Assembly: GCA_030427825.1 (NCBI GenBank)
Contig: JAUICO010000032.1
Span: forward strand, 1 to 43,639
Length of the DNA: 43,639 nt
From: a bacterium
Lineage (GTDB): Bacteria; Myxococcota_A; Bradymonadia; REDH01
Direction: 5' to 3'
The position numbers and the translations under genes were made by a program. The notes under the pieces are model-generated. The model searched no databases, had not been told where the DNA came from, and worked only from the letters and a program-made list of their open reading frames with translations. Below, piece after piece: positions 10,201-20,848 of the stretch; within the stretch, counting starts at the first letter, position 1, and every line of letters begins with the position of its first letter.

Positions 10201-11512
10201 GGCCGCAGGCGTCAACGTGTTCGGCGGCTACTCCCTCGACTTCAGATCACACAACCGAAACGCATTCGTTACGCGGATTGTGGGTAATGAGTGGAACCGA
10301 ACGGTGACATTCAACGATCTCGGTGCAGCGCGCACAGTCCTCGATGGCGTCGAGATCCAGGGCAAGAACAATGACCCCAGTCCGACCCCGCGCTTCTCAG
10401 GCCTGGGTGACGGCGAGACCGTCTATACGGTTTGGATTCAGAACTCGCAGCAGGTCGTCATCTCAAACTCCGACCTCTACGGCGGAACCGGAGAAGGCGG
10501 CGAAGATGGAGACTTCGGCTCCGATGGAGCGGTTGGGCGCAACGGGAGCCGTGGTGGAAACGGGGCAGGATGGGGCGGCGCCTTTGACTGCCCGACGGCG
10601 CAGGGCGGTGGAGGCGGCAGCGGTGGCTCGCACTCGTGCGGTGGTGTCAACGTATCCGGCGGTGGCGGAGGCCGCGGCGGAAACGCACAGGGTAACAACG
10701 GTCAGAACGGCGGCGGCGGCGGAGCGGGTGCCAATGGCGGCGCGTCAGGCGGCGGCGGCGGCGGCGGGCAGGCAGCCGGCGGGACAGGTGGCAACGGCGG
10801 CGGCGGGCGCCAGGGAGCGAACGCAGGCAGTGGCAGTGGCGGCTCCCCGGCACTGACGCCGGAGGGCTTCATGGACGGCTCAGGCTGGCGCGGCGACAAT
10901 GGCTCTCCCGGTGGTGCCGGTGTTCATGGCGGCGGCGGCGGCGGTGGCGGCGGCGGCGGCGGTGACGCGGTTTGCGCGGGAATCGGCTATGGCGTGGCCA
11001 GCGGCGGCGGCGGCGGCGGCGGCGGCAGCGGCGGTTGTGGTGGAAGCTCGGGCGGCCAGGGGTTCCATGGTGGCGCCGCGATCGTGATCGCTGCCATCAG
11101 CTCCGGGGTAGAGCTCACCAACGTGGAGCTTCAACGCGGCATAGGCGGCGGAGGCGGCGCCGGTGGATCCGGTGGTCGCGGCGCGGCCGGCGGCAGCGGT
11201 CCTGCCGGGGGCTCAGCGGCGTCAGGTGGAGCCGAACGTAGCGGTGCCGGTGGCGAAGGCGGCAACGGGGGTGCCGGCGGCGGCGGCGGTGGCGGTAGCG
11301 GTGGCTGCGGTGGCGCGTCGATTGGGATCGCGACAGCACTCGGCTCTTCCGTCTACAACAATGGCGTCACGCACCATGCCTGCGCCGCGGCCTCGTGCTT
11401 CGGTGTCGGTGGCGGTCCCGGAACCGGCGGCAGCCACGGAGGAACCGGTGGCAGCGGCGGAACAGGCGCGCCAGGCTGTTCCGGCGTGGACATGGAGTCC
11501 CTGAACTACTGA
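7283..11512 (+). CDS. Giant MopE/Cys-repeat, beta-helix and polyglycine lipoprotein
   Basis: The 1409-residue product starts at ATG 7283 and has a signal peptide ending in the lipobox LSAC. An Asp-rich linker follows (residues ~60-105). Residues ~235-290 contain a MopE-type putative metal-binding motif (DCDD...GAPEVCDGVDNNCDGAIDE). About ten Cys-rich units of ~45 residues follow to ~855, built on DCDGxxxNGCE and NCGxCGxxC. Residues ~880-1065 resemble a right-handed beta-helix (DUF1565-like: ATIERGIERA, VYVTAGVYDV, VNVFGGYS, TVLDGVEIQG). The last ~340 residues are very Gly-rich, like the protein at 1-837, interrupted by hydrophobic strand-like segments such as AAIVIAAISSGVELTNVELQRG. It is likely an outer-membrane-anchored adhesin or matrix protein; this is inferred from architecture alone. 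Confidence 0.85.
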   Translation: MYQFPRVLGQADPTLHIIATLLIAGCLSACKEDTPPGGGCDTDADCAIGERCVDAECEVVGSDAGDTDVHDVADDAPDEDIIEDVDDVGELDDVPDVPEDTGPDAGSFTSPCELDIDCDSGVCISTEIGDLCSRLCNVDADCGDGEWQCRIVSLSGEDVQEICVPIVSTLCNPCAVDLNCDSGNLCETLIDGDFCATDCAESECPDGFRCEVVSRLIDGSAVEANVCQPISGFCGDCVDRDRDGFGQGSGCLGTDCDDTLTSVYQGAPEVCDGVDNNCDGAIDEGFDLDTSLDHCGECNSPCASPGAEVACSAGVCVIARCPEGFGDCDGDITNGCETDVTSATNNCGTCGTVCAYDNGVPVCAEGVCDLAGCTDTYADCDGDDTNGCEIETAGNLDNCVVCGEVCSDNHATPACEPGGCVILECENGYADCDGLVESGCETYVDEDENNCGGCGVECGTGNGEVICDGGDCVVDSCDDGWVDCDGDSSNGCEAFIGTDPNNCGSCGVRCVYQNAEGICVDGACRVGDCDGTFSDCNGDGLQPPGVSDGCEADLASIDTCGACDVSCGVEGQFREPTCDLEIDGSRSCSLYCITRITEDCDGLSENGCETDLQNTVTSCGGCGVDCRLDNTVSGCLGGACTYPRCEDNFADCNEDVEFSNIGRPDWDGCEVEILNDTDNCGGCGNLDEDYDCDSGGGDWRCEADICVVDNCPGSSADCDDNPSTCEADLDSTATCGNCATDCFDPPIPAHAGGQISNATCDESRLCVVDDCQSGYADCDGQWTNGCEVLFEDDATCGVDCGSVVNCTTIFDNATGICNPLRDCELAACEGSFIDLDGVQANGCECDFLGGIDAPDFLGGGGSGVDGDCDGVDGVALSAVFVSANGADDLTCGVWGDLNGDGNSDIPLLANPDPNAPPYNLDTLDRTFLQAPHACATIERGIERAVELGFDAVYVTAGVYDVDDHPSGNKQVRMAAGVNVFGGYSLDFRSHNRNAFVTRIVGNEWNRTVTFNDLGAARTVLDGVEIQGKNNDPSPTPRFSGLGDGETVYTVWIQNSQQVVISNSDLYGGTGEGGEDGDFGSDGAVGRNGSRGGNGAGWGGAFDCPTAQGGGGGSGGSHSCGGVNVSGGGGGRGGNAQGNNGQNGGGGGAGANGGASGGGGGGGQAAGGTGGNGGGGRQGANAGSGSGGSPALTPEGFMDGSGWRGDNGSPGGAGVHGGGGGGGGGGGGDAVCAGIGYGVASGGGGGGGGSGGCGGSSGGQGFHGGAAIVIAAISSGVELTNVELQRGIGGGGGAGGSGGRGAAGGSGPAGGSAASGGAERSGAGGEGGNGGAGGGGGGGSGGCGGASIGIATALGSSVYNNGVTHHACAAASCFGVGGGPGTGGSHGGTGGSGGTGAPGCSGVDMESLNY

Positions 11513-11587
11513 GGCCCATGATCGGGTCCGCGTTCTGTGCCGTCATCGCGACCGGCCTCCAGGCCAAGGCTGCGGCGGTCGGACTTA

Positions 11588-11616
11588 TTGCACGGGCGTA
11601 TAGGGGCGGGTACCAT
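11588..11616 (+). promoter_or_regulatory. Candidate sigma-70-like promoter for the lipoprotein operon
   Basis: TTGCAC (11588-11593) and TACCAT (11611-11616) are separated by 17 bp and lie 43 bp upstream of the ATG at 11659. The spacing is ideal but each hexamer matches the consensus only partly. Confidence 0.3.
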
Positions 11617-11658
11617 CCGTGCCGTTCGTCACCATTCATTCGCGACCCGGGGACCGTC

Positions 11659-12558
11659 ATGATCAATCCAGTGCCCAGTCTAATTGCGCGTTCATCGCGC
11701 ACCGCCAATGCATCGATCGCTGCCATCCCCCGCTACACTTTCGTTGGCGTCCTGGTCCTCGCTGCGGCGGCCGCGTGCTCCAGGGCCGACGAGGCGCCCG
11801 AAGAGAGCGCGCCGCCGACGGAAGAGGCGCACGCCGAGGGCGATCCGGTGCCGGCCGCCGAGGGAGAAGTCGCGGAGGAGGCCCCGGGTGACGGAGCGGC
11901 CGCAGACTCACAGCCGAGCTCTGCGCCCGCACTGGCGAGCACACAACCCTGCTCGATTACCGTCGCTCCGGCTTCGCCAACCGCAGACAATGAGTGTTTT
12001 CTCGTGCCGCGCCTGCGCGTGGCCGGCATGCCGCAGACAGTCTGCACGCAGGCGACAGAGCCTCTCACCTTTCGATATGACAGCCGCGGACGTATACTCA
12101 CAGACGGTTTCGCTACCTACGAATACGACGAGAGCGGTCGGGCGTCTGTATCGGGGATGGAGGAGGCGGTACAGACCGCCACCCTCGACGACCAGAATCG
12201 AATCCTCACTCTCGGTGATAACACGTTCAGCTACGATGAGCTGGGACGGGTTCATCGTGTAGTTTCCGGCGACCGCTACGTGCGTTTCATATACGCTCAG
12301 GACGGCACATACACGATTGACCACAACTACCCGGACTCCGATGAGTTCTGCGAATCCGAGCTCCTTGAGGTCACAGGTGACCACACAAGCCGACCTTCGG
12401 CGGAGCGCTTTGGACACTGCGAAATCAACGAAGTACCGCGAACGCTGACGTACACCTGGGACAGCGAAGGCAGGATCGCTACAATCGATGTTGACGCGCG
12501 CGATGACGGTACCAGCGACGCTACGATCACGGTCAACTACGCGTGCCACTCCCTGTGA
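11659..12558 (+). CDS. Lipoprotein with YD/RHS-like repeats
   Basis: The 299-residue product starts at ATG 11659; the in-frame region upstream is non-coding. The signal peptide ends at a lipobox AAAC around residue 36. A low-complexity Glu/Ala/Pro linker follows to about residue 95. The folded part (~95-299) contains several short repeats of the type [F/Y]xYDxxGR(I/V), for example FRYDSRGRI, YEYDESGRA, FSYDELGRV and YTWDSEGRI, which resemble the YD repeats of RHS/teneurin-type proteins. It is far too short to form a full RHS cocoon and no toxin domain follows. It has four Cys in the folded region. The next gene begins only 25 bp downstream, so it probably opens a three-lipoprotein operon. Confidence 0.75.
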   Translation: MINPVPSLIARSSRTANASIAAIPRYTFVGVLVLAAAAACSRADEAPEESAPPTEEAHAEGDPVPAAEGEVAEEAPGDGAAADSQPSSAPALASTQPCSITVAPASPTADNECFLVPRLRVAGMPQTVCTQATEPLTFRYDSRGRILTDGFATYEYDESGRASVSGMEEAVQTATLDDQNRILTLGDNTFSYDELGRVHRVVSGDRYVRFIYAQDGTYTIDHNYPDSDEFCESELLEVTGDHTSRPSAERFGHCEINEVPRTLTYTWDSEGRIATIDVDARDDGTSDATITVNYACHSL

Positions 12559-12583
12559 AGTCGCCGACGAGTCGCCTGTCGCG

Positions 12584-14565
<1,982 letters not shown>

Positions 14566-14569
<4 letters not shown>

Positions 14570-15603
14570 ACATACGAAACAGGAACAGGGCAGGGACGGC
14601 GATCGCTTCGTGGTCGTCTCTTATGATCGCGTTGTTTGCTCTCGGTGGCGCCGGTTGCTCCGAGGCGGAAGGTGGCGCCGAAGCACAGGATGTCATTGAG
14701 GATTCGGACTCGCCGGACAGCGGAGAGGACGCCCCTTCTGACGTTACGGGGGACCTCTCAGATGACGTCGAAGGCGGAGACGCAGATACGGACGCCGATG
14801 TGGAACCGCCGATCGACAGTCTCCTGCTATCCGATCAATTCCTCAATATTGCCCACCGCGGCGGCGCTCGCCTCGCGCCGGAAGAGACCATGGTAGCGTA
14901 TCAAAACGCTGTGGCGGTCGGCGCTGATGTGCTTGAGATTGACCTGCACGCAACCAGCGACGGTGTTGTTGTTTGCATGCACGACGAGACCGTGGACCGA
15001 ACCACAAACGGCGAAGGCACGATACGTGGAATGACCTTCGATGAGCTGCGAGCACTGGACGCCGGGTATCATTGGACCGACGACGGCGGCGAGAGCTATC
15101 CGTATCGTGGTCAGGGCCTACAGGTTCCAACGGCGCGCGAAGTGCTCGAGGCCTTTCCGGAGATGCACTTCGCGATCGAAATCAAACAGCAGCAGCCGTC
15201 GATTGCCGCCGACGTCGTCGCGTTGATCGAAGAGCTGGAACTCGACACGCAGGTCGTCGTCGCCAGCTTCGGCGACGCGGCGATTGCGGAGGTTCGCGAG
15301 TTGAATCCGCGCCTGATTACTGCCTTTTCGTTGAGCGAAATGATTGAGCTCTTTCTCCTCAATCCAAACAACATCGGCACCTACGAAGCGCCCGGTGAGA
15401 TCATGCAGGTTCCGCCCGCGCAGGGAAACATCGACGCCCTGTCGCCCGAGATACTCGGGATGGCAGACGAGGCGGGCCTGCGCGTGCAGGTCTGGACGAT
15501 CAACGATCGCCAGGAGATGATCGACATCATGGCACTCGGCGTCGACGGCATCTTTACGGATGACCCGGCACTTCTCGAAGAGATCATCTCGACGGGCGAC
15601 TGA
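14566..15603 (+). CDS. Glycerophosphodiester phosphodiesterase lipoprotein
   Basis: The GTG start at 14566 overlaps the preceding TGA (GTGA) and has GGGAGA about 10 bases upstream. The 345-residue product has a signal peptide ending in the lipobox GAGC, then an Asp/Glu-rich linker to about residue 85. The GDPD domain fills the rest: H97-R98-G99 in AHRGG, the EIDLH motif (Glu124, Asp126), His139 in MHDETVDRTT, EIKQQ near residue 205, and a C-terminal VWTINDRQEM...GVDGIFTDDP. The family hydrolyses glycerophosphodiesters (deacylated phospholipid head groups) to glycerol 3-phosphate and an alcohol, using two general-acid/base His residues and a divalent metal. As a lipoprotein it would act in the periplasm or at the surface, perhaps on lipids of prey or of dead cells (inference). 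Confidence 0.93.
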
Positions 15604-16027
15604 CAGGCTTCTTCTTTGCCGGCCAGGCGATGAACAGGAACAGCGCGGTCATGACGACTCCTCCCAACAACATGGGGAAGGTCTGACCATACACCGCGCC
15701 GAACGTGTCTGCGTACACCGCGTCGCCGGGGTCGCTCTCGTCAAAACGCACATCGACGAGCTGCCCTACCTGATAGTCCGACTCGCTATTTCCGCAGGAG
15801 CCGGATTCCACCTGATAGCGCTCGTCACCATGAACGAACGCATACACCGGACAATACGAGCGCGAGTGATTCGACCCGCTATACTCCGCGATGCGTATGA
15901 CCTCTGCGCTCGCGCGACCGGACATGTTCGCGGAGCGTGACTTCAGCAGAAACCCCCAGCCGACGAGCATCCCGGGGCCGGCAGCGAAGAGAAGCACGAG
16001 AATCACGGCCTTGATCGCTTTGTTCAT
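15584..16027 (-). CDS. DUF3592-like membrane protein
   Basis: The start ATG 16027 is preceded by GGGGAG at a good distance, giving 147 residues. There is one N-terminal membrane segment (AVILVLLFAAGPGMLVGWGFLL), a central extracytoplasmic region with YCPVYAFVHGDERYQVESGSCGNSE and VGQLVDVRFDESDPGDAVYAD, and a second membrane segment (LLGGVVMTALFLFIAWPA), ending in a basic tail. This is the DUF3592 layout; the family has no known biochemical function. Its 3' end overlaps the GDPD gene by 20 bases tail to tail. Confidence 0.75.
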   Translation of the reverse strand: MNKAIKAVILVLLFAAGPGMLVGWGFLLKSRSANMSGRASAEVIRIAEYSGSNHSRSYCPVYAFVHGDERYQVESGSCGNSESDYQVGQLVDVRFDESDPGDAVYADTFGAVYGQTFPMLLGGVVMTALFLFIAWPAKKKPVSRPSR

Positions 16028-16266
16028 GATGCTCCCCGGTTGTTGTTCGATCGATCGCTGCGCGCAGTGTCGCACGGCTGCTGCGGGGTGGACAAGCTGA
16101 AACGCAGGTGTTCGCGTGCCGCGATACCATCGGCACAATTCGACATCGACGTCCATGCGCGTAGGATAGGGGCGCCGAAGGTGCGATGCGCTGTGTCAGC
16201 GTCGGCGGACTCGGCCGGGAGTCGGCTCGACAGAACAACCATTTCGACGCGGAGAAGAGGTCGCAG

Positions 16267-17223
16267 ATGTTGGACGCCTGGTATCAGAGAGCCACGCGAG
16301 CACCGCGCAGGTACTTCGTTTCGCTGCGAAGTGACGTCGAGGCCGTGAGTACCGGTCGGTGGGATGGCTTCGGGCGGATTCATCTCGGGCTATTGCTCAC
16401 CCTCGCTACGCTGTTCCGGCTTCGAGCCCTGTTCCGTCGCTGGCACGTGGCACAGCGAGCTGCCGGTCTGGCCTTCTTCACCGCGATGTCCTTTGTGCCG
16501 ATGCTGCTCGTTCTCGTGGTGATCGCCGACGCCTTTGAGATTCTCGACGACGCGGGCTCCGTGGTCCTCGCCGCCGTCTTGCGAAACTACATGCCGATGG
16601 AGCAATCGGCCGCGCTCACTACCCTCACCACCTGGGTGGACAACGCGCGTACCGCGTATGCCGGCGGCATCGGGCTTATCATCGCCTTCCTCGCGGCTAT
16701 CGGGCTATTTACGGGATACTACCGACTCATCAATGACCTGTGGCATGTGCCTCGCACGGCGAGCCTGACACACAAGGCGGGGATTTTCGTCGTCTCGCTG
16801 GTGTTCGTTCCCACACTCCTGACCCTGAGCGCATTCTTCTCCGCGCGCGTCGGGATGAGCCTTGGTGACGGCGAACGAATCGAGTGGTTGGAAGCAATCT
16901 TCCTCCCAATGGGCTTGATCTTTGTTGTCGCCCTGGCGGGGATCAAGGCGCTGCCGAAAACCGACGTCAAATGGTGGTCAGCGGCGGTCGGAGCCCTGTT
17001 CGCTGCAGTGACCTTCGAGTTGGGCAAATACGGCTTCGCGTTTTATGTGCGTGAGCTCGTCGAGGGCACCTGGTTCCTCGTCTACGGAGCCGTGTTTCTG
17101 CTGCCGGTGTTCCTCATCTGGCTCTACGTATCCTCGCTCATCGTAGCGTTGTCGGCCGGGCTCGCCAGCGTAACCCAGCACCTTGCGACGCAGCGAGAGT
17201 TGGTCAGAGCCGGCGCGCCGTAG
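16267..17223 (+). CDS. YihY/BrkB family inner-membrane protein
   Basis: ATG 16267 is chosen because GGAGAAGAGG precedes it; a longer frame exists upstream but is not needed. The 318-residue protein has a basic N-terminal region (~75 residues) and then six membrane segments, starting with the family signature RAAGLAFFTAMSFVPMLLVLVVIAD. The region between segments 2 and 3 has YYRLINDLWHVPRT, also typical of the family, and the last segment lies in FLLPVFLIWLYVSSLIVALSAGL. YihY/BrkB proteins are multi-span inner-membrane proteins of uncertain function, once wrongly annotated as RNase BN. The gene converges with the SDR gene downstream. Confidence 0.88.
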   Translation: MLDAWYQRATRAPRRYFVSLRSDVEAVSTGRWDGFGRIHLGLLLTLATLFRLRALFRRWHVAQRAAGLAFFTAMSFVPMLLVLVVIADAFEILDDAGSVVLAAVLRNYMPMEQSAALTTLTTWVDNARTAYAGGIGLIIAFLAAIGLFTGYYRLINDLWHVPRTASLTHKAGIFVVSLVFVPTLLTLSAFFSARVGMSLGDGERIEWLEAIFLPMGLIFVVALAGIKALPKTDVKWWSAAVGALFAAVTFELGKYGFAFYVRELVEGTWFLVYGAVFLLPVFLIWLYVSSLIVALSAGLASVTQHLATQRELVRAGAP

Positions 17224-17310
17224 CCGCCGGGCTGCACCCAACCGGTGCCGGGTGTCGTTCGGAGCAATTTGGGGCAGACATCCGGCCCCGGGCCTCGGCC
17301 ATCACTGATC

Positions 17311-17335
17311 GATCGGATGTTTGCAGACACCGATC
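17311..17335. terminator. Hairpin between convergent genes, possible bidirectional terminator
   Basis: GATCGGATGT pairs with ACACCGATC around the loop TTGCAG, forming a 9-bp stem with one bulged A. It lies between the stop of the YihY gene and the stop of the SDR gene, where a shared terminator is expected. There is no T-tract on either side, so intrinsic termination would be weak. Confidence 0.4.
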
Positions 17336-17418
17336 CGTAGCTGAAGCAAACACCAACCGGTGCATGCGAAAGCTGCTCGGGAGTTCCGCATTGCGGCGGC
17401 CCTCGCACCCCGATCGGA

Positions 17419-18846
17419 CTATCCGCCGGGCAGGCGGCGGTTGCTTGGAACCGGGCGGCGCCGAAGATGGCGGGCAAACGCACGCATCACAACCAGGTGT
17501 GCCTGTGCCTGGGTGAACTTGTAGATGAACCACGGCAGCGCCGGCGTGAAGTCATGGATGGCGGCGAGGACCGTTCGCCCGTCTGGAAGCATCCGAAACT
17601 CGAGGCGGCCCCGGTCTCCTTCACGAGCCCGCACCAGCGCACCGGAGCGAATGTAGAGTAGGGCTCGGTCCTTCGATGAGCGCTCTATCGAATAGCTGAG
17701 TTCAAGCAGACAAATCCGCGTACCGCGCACCGTGAAGCGGCAAACACCGACGTCATCGACATCGACGCGTAGCCAGGGCGTGCAGAACCGAGGCAGCCAC
17801 TCAAGATAGGCAGATGCTACAGAGATTGCGTCGCTCTGATCCGAAAGCTGCAGTCGCTGAATCGACCGTACATCGGGGGGCGCCGGCGTCGGGCGTGGAC
17901 CTGCTGCCGCAGTCGTTTGTTCGACAGGCTGAGCGTCGTCGTCGGCGAGTGCCTCGCGCAACGCCTCGTCGAAGCCCGTCGTTTGCACACCGAAGATGCG
18001 AGCCAGCTCGTCGTCGCGCGCCACCATGGGATGCTTGAGGCTCTGAACAAGCGGTCCGACGAGCGCGCGCGAAGAACCGGTGACCAGGCTGACCCACAGC
18101 GTCGACAGACCCGGAGTAAACACGCCTACAGAAAACAGTCTGCGCTTGAGCCCCATCACGTGGGCGGTTCTGCCGATCATCTCGCGATACGAGAGCACAT
18201 CCGGGCCCCCGATGTCGAAGACGCGCCCGATTGCCTCGTCATGACCGGCGCACAGAGCCAGCAGCTCGACGACGTCTTTCAGGGCCACCGGCTGCGTCTT
18301 GGAGTCGGTCCAGCTCGGACAGATCATCGCAGGCAGTCGGCGCACCAGCCGCGTCATGATCTGCAGGCTGGAGCCGCCTTTGCCCACAACCAGGCCGGCG
18401 CGCAGAACGGTCACAGGTACCCCGTGTGCGCCGAGAAGCCTCTCTACCTCTTCTCGGCTCTCGAGGTGTTTGGACAGGTCATACCCTTCTGGGATCAGGC
18501 CACCGAGGTATACAATCTGCCTGACCCCCGCTCGGGCGGCCGCGCGACCGAAGTTGTCGGCGATAATCGCATCCATGTCCTCGAATCGCGTCTGCGTAAG
18601 GCGCGCGCTCGGCATCATGGAGTGCACGAGAAAGTAGGCAACATCCACACCTTCGAGCGCCCGCTCCGCGTCCGAAAGCGAAAACAGGTCGCAGCGTCTG
18701 GCGATGGCCGCCGTGCCACGCCACAACTCTCCGCTGCGCACAGCGCGACCCAGCGCGATCACGTCGTGCTTTGGACACAGCCGGTCGATGAGGTGACGAC
18801 CAACAAAGCCAGACGCTCCCGCAACAGCGACCCGAAGGCGACTCAC
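17419..18846 (-). CDS. SDR/NmrA-like NAD(P)-binding protein with C-terminal DUF2867 domain
   Basis: The GTG at 18846-18844 is preferred over an in-frame TTG five codons upstream because GGGAGG lies seven bases before it. The 475-residue product has an N-terminal Rossmann fold (VAVAGASGFVGRHLIDRL, with GxxGxxG), DVAYFLVHSMMP, RQIVYLGGLIPEG and VLRAGLVVGKGGSS, characteristic of atypical short-chain dehydrogenases of the YbjT type. The C-terminal ~150 residues match DUF2867 (YSIERSSKDRALLYIRSG...GRLEFRMLPDGRTVLAAIHDF...PWFIYKFTQAQAHLVVMRAF). Such proteins bind NAD(P)H, but the substrate is unknown. It lies 100 bp after the ABC exporter gene on the same strand and may be co-transcribed with it. 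Confidence 0.88.
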   Translation of the reverse strand: MSRLRVAVAGASGFVGRHLIDRLCPKHDVIALGRAVRSGELWRGTAAIARRCDLFSLSDAERALEGVDVAYFLVHSMMPSARLTQTRFEDMDAIIADNFGRAAARAGVRQIVYLGGLIPEGYDLSKHLESREEVERLLGAHGVPVTVLRAGLVVGKGGSSLQIMTRLVRRLPAMICPSWTDSKTQPVALKDVVELLALCAGHDEAIGRVFDIGGPDVLSYREMIGRTAHVMGLKRRLFSVGVFTPGLSTLWVSLVTGSSRALVGPLVQSLKHPMVARDDELARIFGVQTTGFDEALREALADDDAQPVEQTTAAAGPRPTPAPPDVRSIQRLQLSDQSDAISVASAYLEWLPRFCTPWLRVDVDDVGVCRFTVRGTRICLLELSYSIERSSKDRALLYIRSGALVRAREGDRGRLEFRMLPDGRTVLAAIHDFTPALPWFIYKFTQAQAHLVVMRAFARHLRRRPVPSNRRLPGG

Positions 18847-18937
18847 AATAGGACCTCCCAAACGACGGTCGTGTGCCCGTCAACCGGCCGCCGTGTACGG
18901 CATACGCGCGATGTCACCACTTACAAGCCCGGTGCAG

Positions 18938-18968
18938 GCAGGCGGCCTACTGATACCCCGCCGCCTGC
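18938..18968 (-). terminator. Inverted repeat over the ABC gene stop codon
   Basis: GCAGGCGGC (18938-18946) pairs perfectly with GCCGCCTGC (18960-18968) around a 13-base loop that contains the stop codon. No U-tract follows on the minus strand, so this is at best a weak terminator, or an mRNA 3'-end structure between the ABC and SDR genes. Confidence 0.3.
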
Positions 18969-20797
18969 AGGCTGAACATGTGCGCGTAGCGCCCCTCGGC
19001 GGCGAGCAGCTCGTCGTGACCGCCGCGCTCGATCACGCGACCTCCGTCCAACACCACGATATGATCGGCCATGCGAACGGTCGAAAACCTGTGACTGATG
19101 AGAATCGCCATCTGGTCGTCGGTGAGATCGGCCAGACGCTGAAAAATCTCGGCTTCTGCCTCGGCGTCCATCGCGGCCGTGGGCTCATCCAATACAAGAA
19201 TGTCCGAGTCTGTTCGCATGAAGGCGCGGGACAACGCGACCTTCTGCCACTGTCCGATCGAGAGCTCGCGCCCGTCCTTGAACCAGCGCCCCAGCTGTGT
19301 GGAATACTCGTTCTCCATCTCCTCGATAAAGGGCCGGGCCATTCCTTTTTCGGCGGCATCCTGCAGCCGCGGACGGTCGTCGATGTTTGGAACGTCGCCG
19401 ACGCCGATGTTCTCACCGACGGTGAATTGATAGCGAACGAAGTCCTGGAAGATAACCCCGATTCGTTGTCGCAGCGCAGCAGCATCCCAATCCTTCAGAT
19501 CTGTGCCGTCCAGCAGGATGCGGCCGGACTGGGGGGTGTAGAGACGTGTCAGCAGCTTGATCAGCGTGGTCTTTCCGCTGCCGTTGTGACCGACTAGCGC
19601 CAATCGGCTGCCCGGCGTCAAGCGCAGGTCGATGTTTGAAAGCGCCGGCGAACCGGCGCCGGGGTACGTGAAGCTGACGTCTTCGAATCGGACGCCGTCC
19701 CCGGGACGCTGTCCTTCCGTCACACCACCTGATTCAGTCTCCACTTCGATGTCGAGGAATTCGTACAGGTTCGAGAGGTACAGGTTGTCTTCGTACATCC
19801 CGCCAACGGCCTGCAGAATCGCCGAGAAAGCGCTCTGGCCCTGTTTGAAGACCATCAGGTACATCGTCATCTGGCCGAGGGTGATTCGCGATGCCATCGT
19901 TGTGAGCGCTACCCAGATGTATGCTCCGTACAAGGCGGCCGAAGACAGTAATCCGAGGGCGAAACCCCAAAACCCGCGGCGCAGAAAGAGGCTTCGGTCC
20001 TCCCCATATAGGGTGCCGAAGATGTCGTCATAGCGGCGCACAAGCATCGGCCCGATCTGTAGAAGCTTCACTTCTTTGGCAAAGTCTTCACGTGCGACGA
20101 CGACTTCAAGGTAGGCCTGTTTGCGCTTCTCGGGTGATCTCCATTTGAAAAGCCTGAAGGCCTGCCCCGCGAAGAAAGTCTCGGAGATAAAGGCAGGAAT
20201 GGCTGCGACCGCGAGAAGCAACACCGCCAGCGGCGAGAAGCGAGCCAACAGCACGCCGAAGCTGACCAGCGAGAGTGCGTTCTGAAAGAGTCCGAAGCTT
20301 CGCTGCACAAGTGAAAGCGGCCGAGAGGACGCTTCGCGCCTTGCCTGCGTCAATTGGTCGTAGAGCTCCGGATCTTCGAAGTGGGTCAGGTCCAGGGTCA
20401 GCGATTTTTCGAGAATCAGCATGTTGACGCGATGCCCGAGCAGGGCCCGCAGCAGAGACTGACTTACGCTGATGCCTTTCTGGCAGGCCGCCATTGCCGT
20501 CACCAGCAATGCTTCGAGGCCGATCCACTGCAGGGCCAGCATGCGGTCCGAGCGGGTGCCGGTCTCAATCGCGTGCACCACCGCGTCGATGATGAGGCTG
20601 CCGGTGAAGGCGATCGCCGGCGGAAGAAGGCCCGCCGCCAGCGTGAGCAGCGCGAGAGCGAGGGTCAGCCCGCGACTCGTAGCCCACACGAGCTGTATCG
20701 CCCGTGACGTGTATCGAAACACGCCCAGAGAACGTCGAAACCACCCGGGCACGGGCGCTGAAGGGCCCCGCCTCGGGGGAGAATGTGGAGATGTCAT
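18947..20797 (-). CDS. ABC exporter, fused membrane and ATPase domains
   Basis: The 616-residue protein is assigned ATG 20797; a GTG six codons upstream (20815) is possible and neither has a strong ribosome binding site. Residues ~20-330 form the six-helix transmembrane domain of a type I exporter. The ATPase domain (~365-605) is complete: Walker A GHNGSGKTTL near 402-411, Q-loop VIFQDF, signature LSIGQ, Walker B DILVLDEPTAAMDA, and H-loop ISHRFSTVR. One such half-transporter must dimerise. The LSIGQ signature with QWQKVALSRAF is common in lipid, drug and peptide exporters, so the substrate cannot be told. Three strong hairpins lie 50-125 bp upstream of the start and may affect its expression. 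Confidence 0.92.
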   Translation of the reverse strand: MTSPHSPPRRGPSAPVPGWFRRSLGVFRYTSRAIQLVWATSRGLTLALALLTLAAGLLPPAIAFTGSLIIDAVVHAIETGTRSDRMLALQWIGLEALLVTAMAACQKGISVSQSLLRALLGHRVNMLILEKSLTLDLTHFEDPELYDQLTQARREASSRPLSLVQRSFGLFQNALSLVSFGVLLARFSPLAVLLLAVAAIPAFISETFFAGQAFRLFKWRSPEKRKQAYLEVVVAREDFAKEVKLLQIGPMLVRRYDDIFGTLYGEDRSLFLRRGFWGFALGLLSSAALYGAYIWVALTTMASRITLGQMTMYLMVFKQGQSAFSAILQAVGGMYEDNLYLSNLYEFLDIEVETESGGVTEGQRPGDGVRFEDVSFTYPGAGSPALSNIDLRLTPGSRLALVGHNGSGKTTLIKLLTRLYTPQSGRILLDGTDLKDWDAAALRQRIGVIFQDFVRYQFTVGENIGVGDVPNIDDRPRLQDAAEKGMARPFIEEMENEYSTQLGRWFKDGRELSIGQWQKVALSRAFMRTDSDILVLDEPTAAMDAEAEAEIFQRLADLTDDQMAILISHRFSTVRMADHIVVLDGGRVIERGGHDELLAAEGRYAHMFSLQAAGYQ

Positions 20798-20848
20798 GGG
20801 CGCAAAGCTCGGCACGGATAGGCGACGAGCAAGCGTGGCCGTGGGGTG

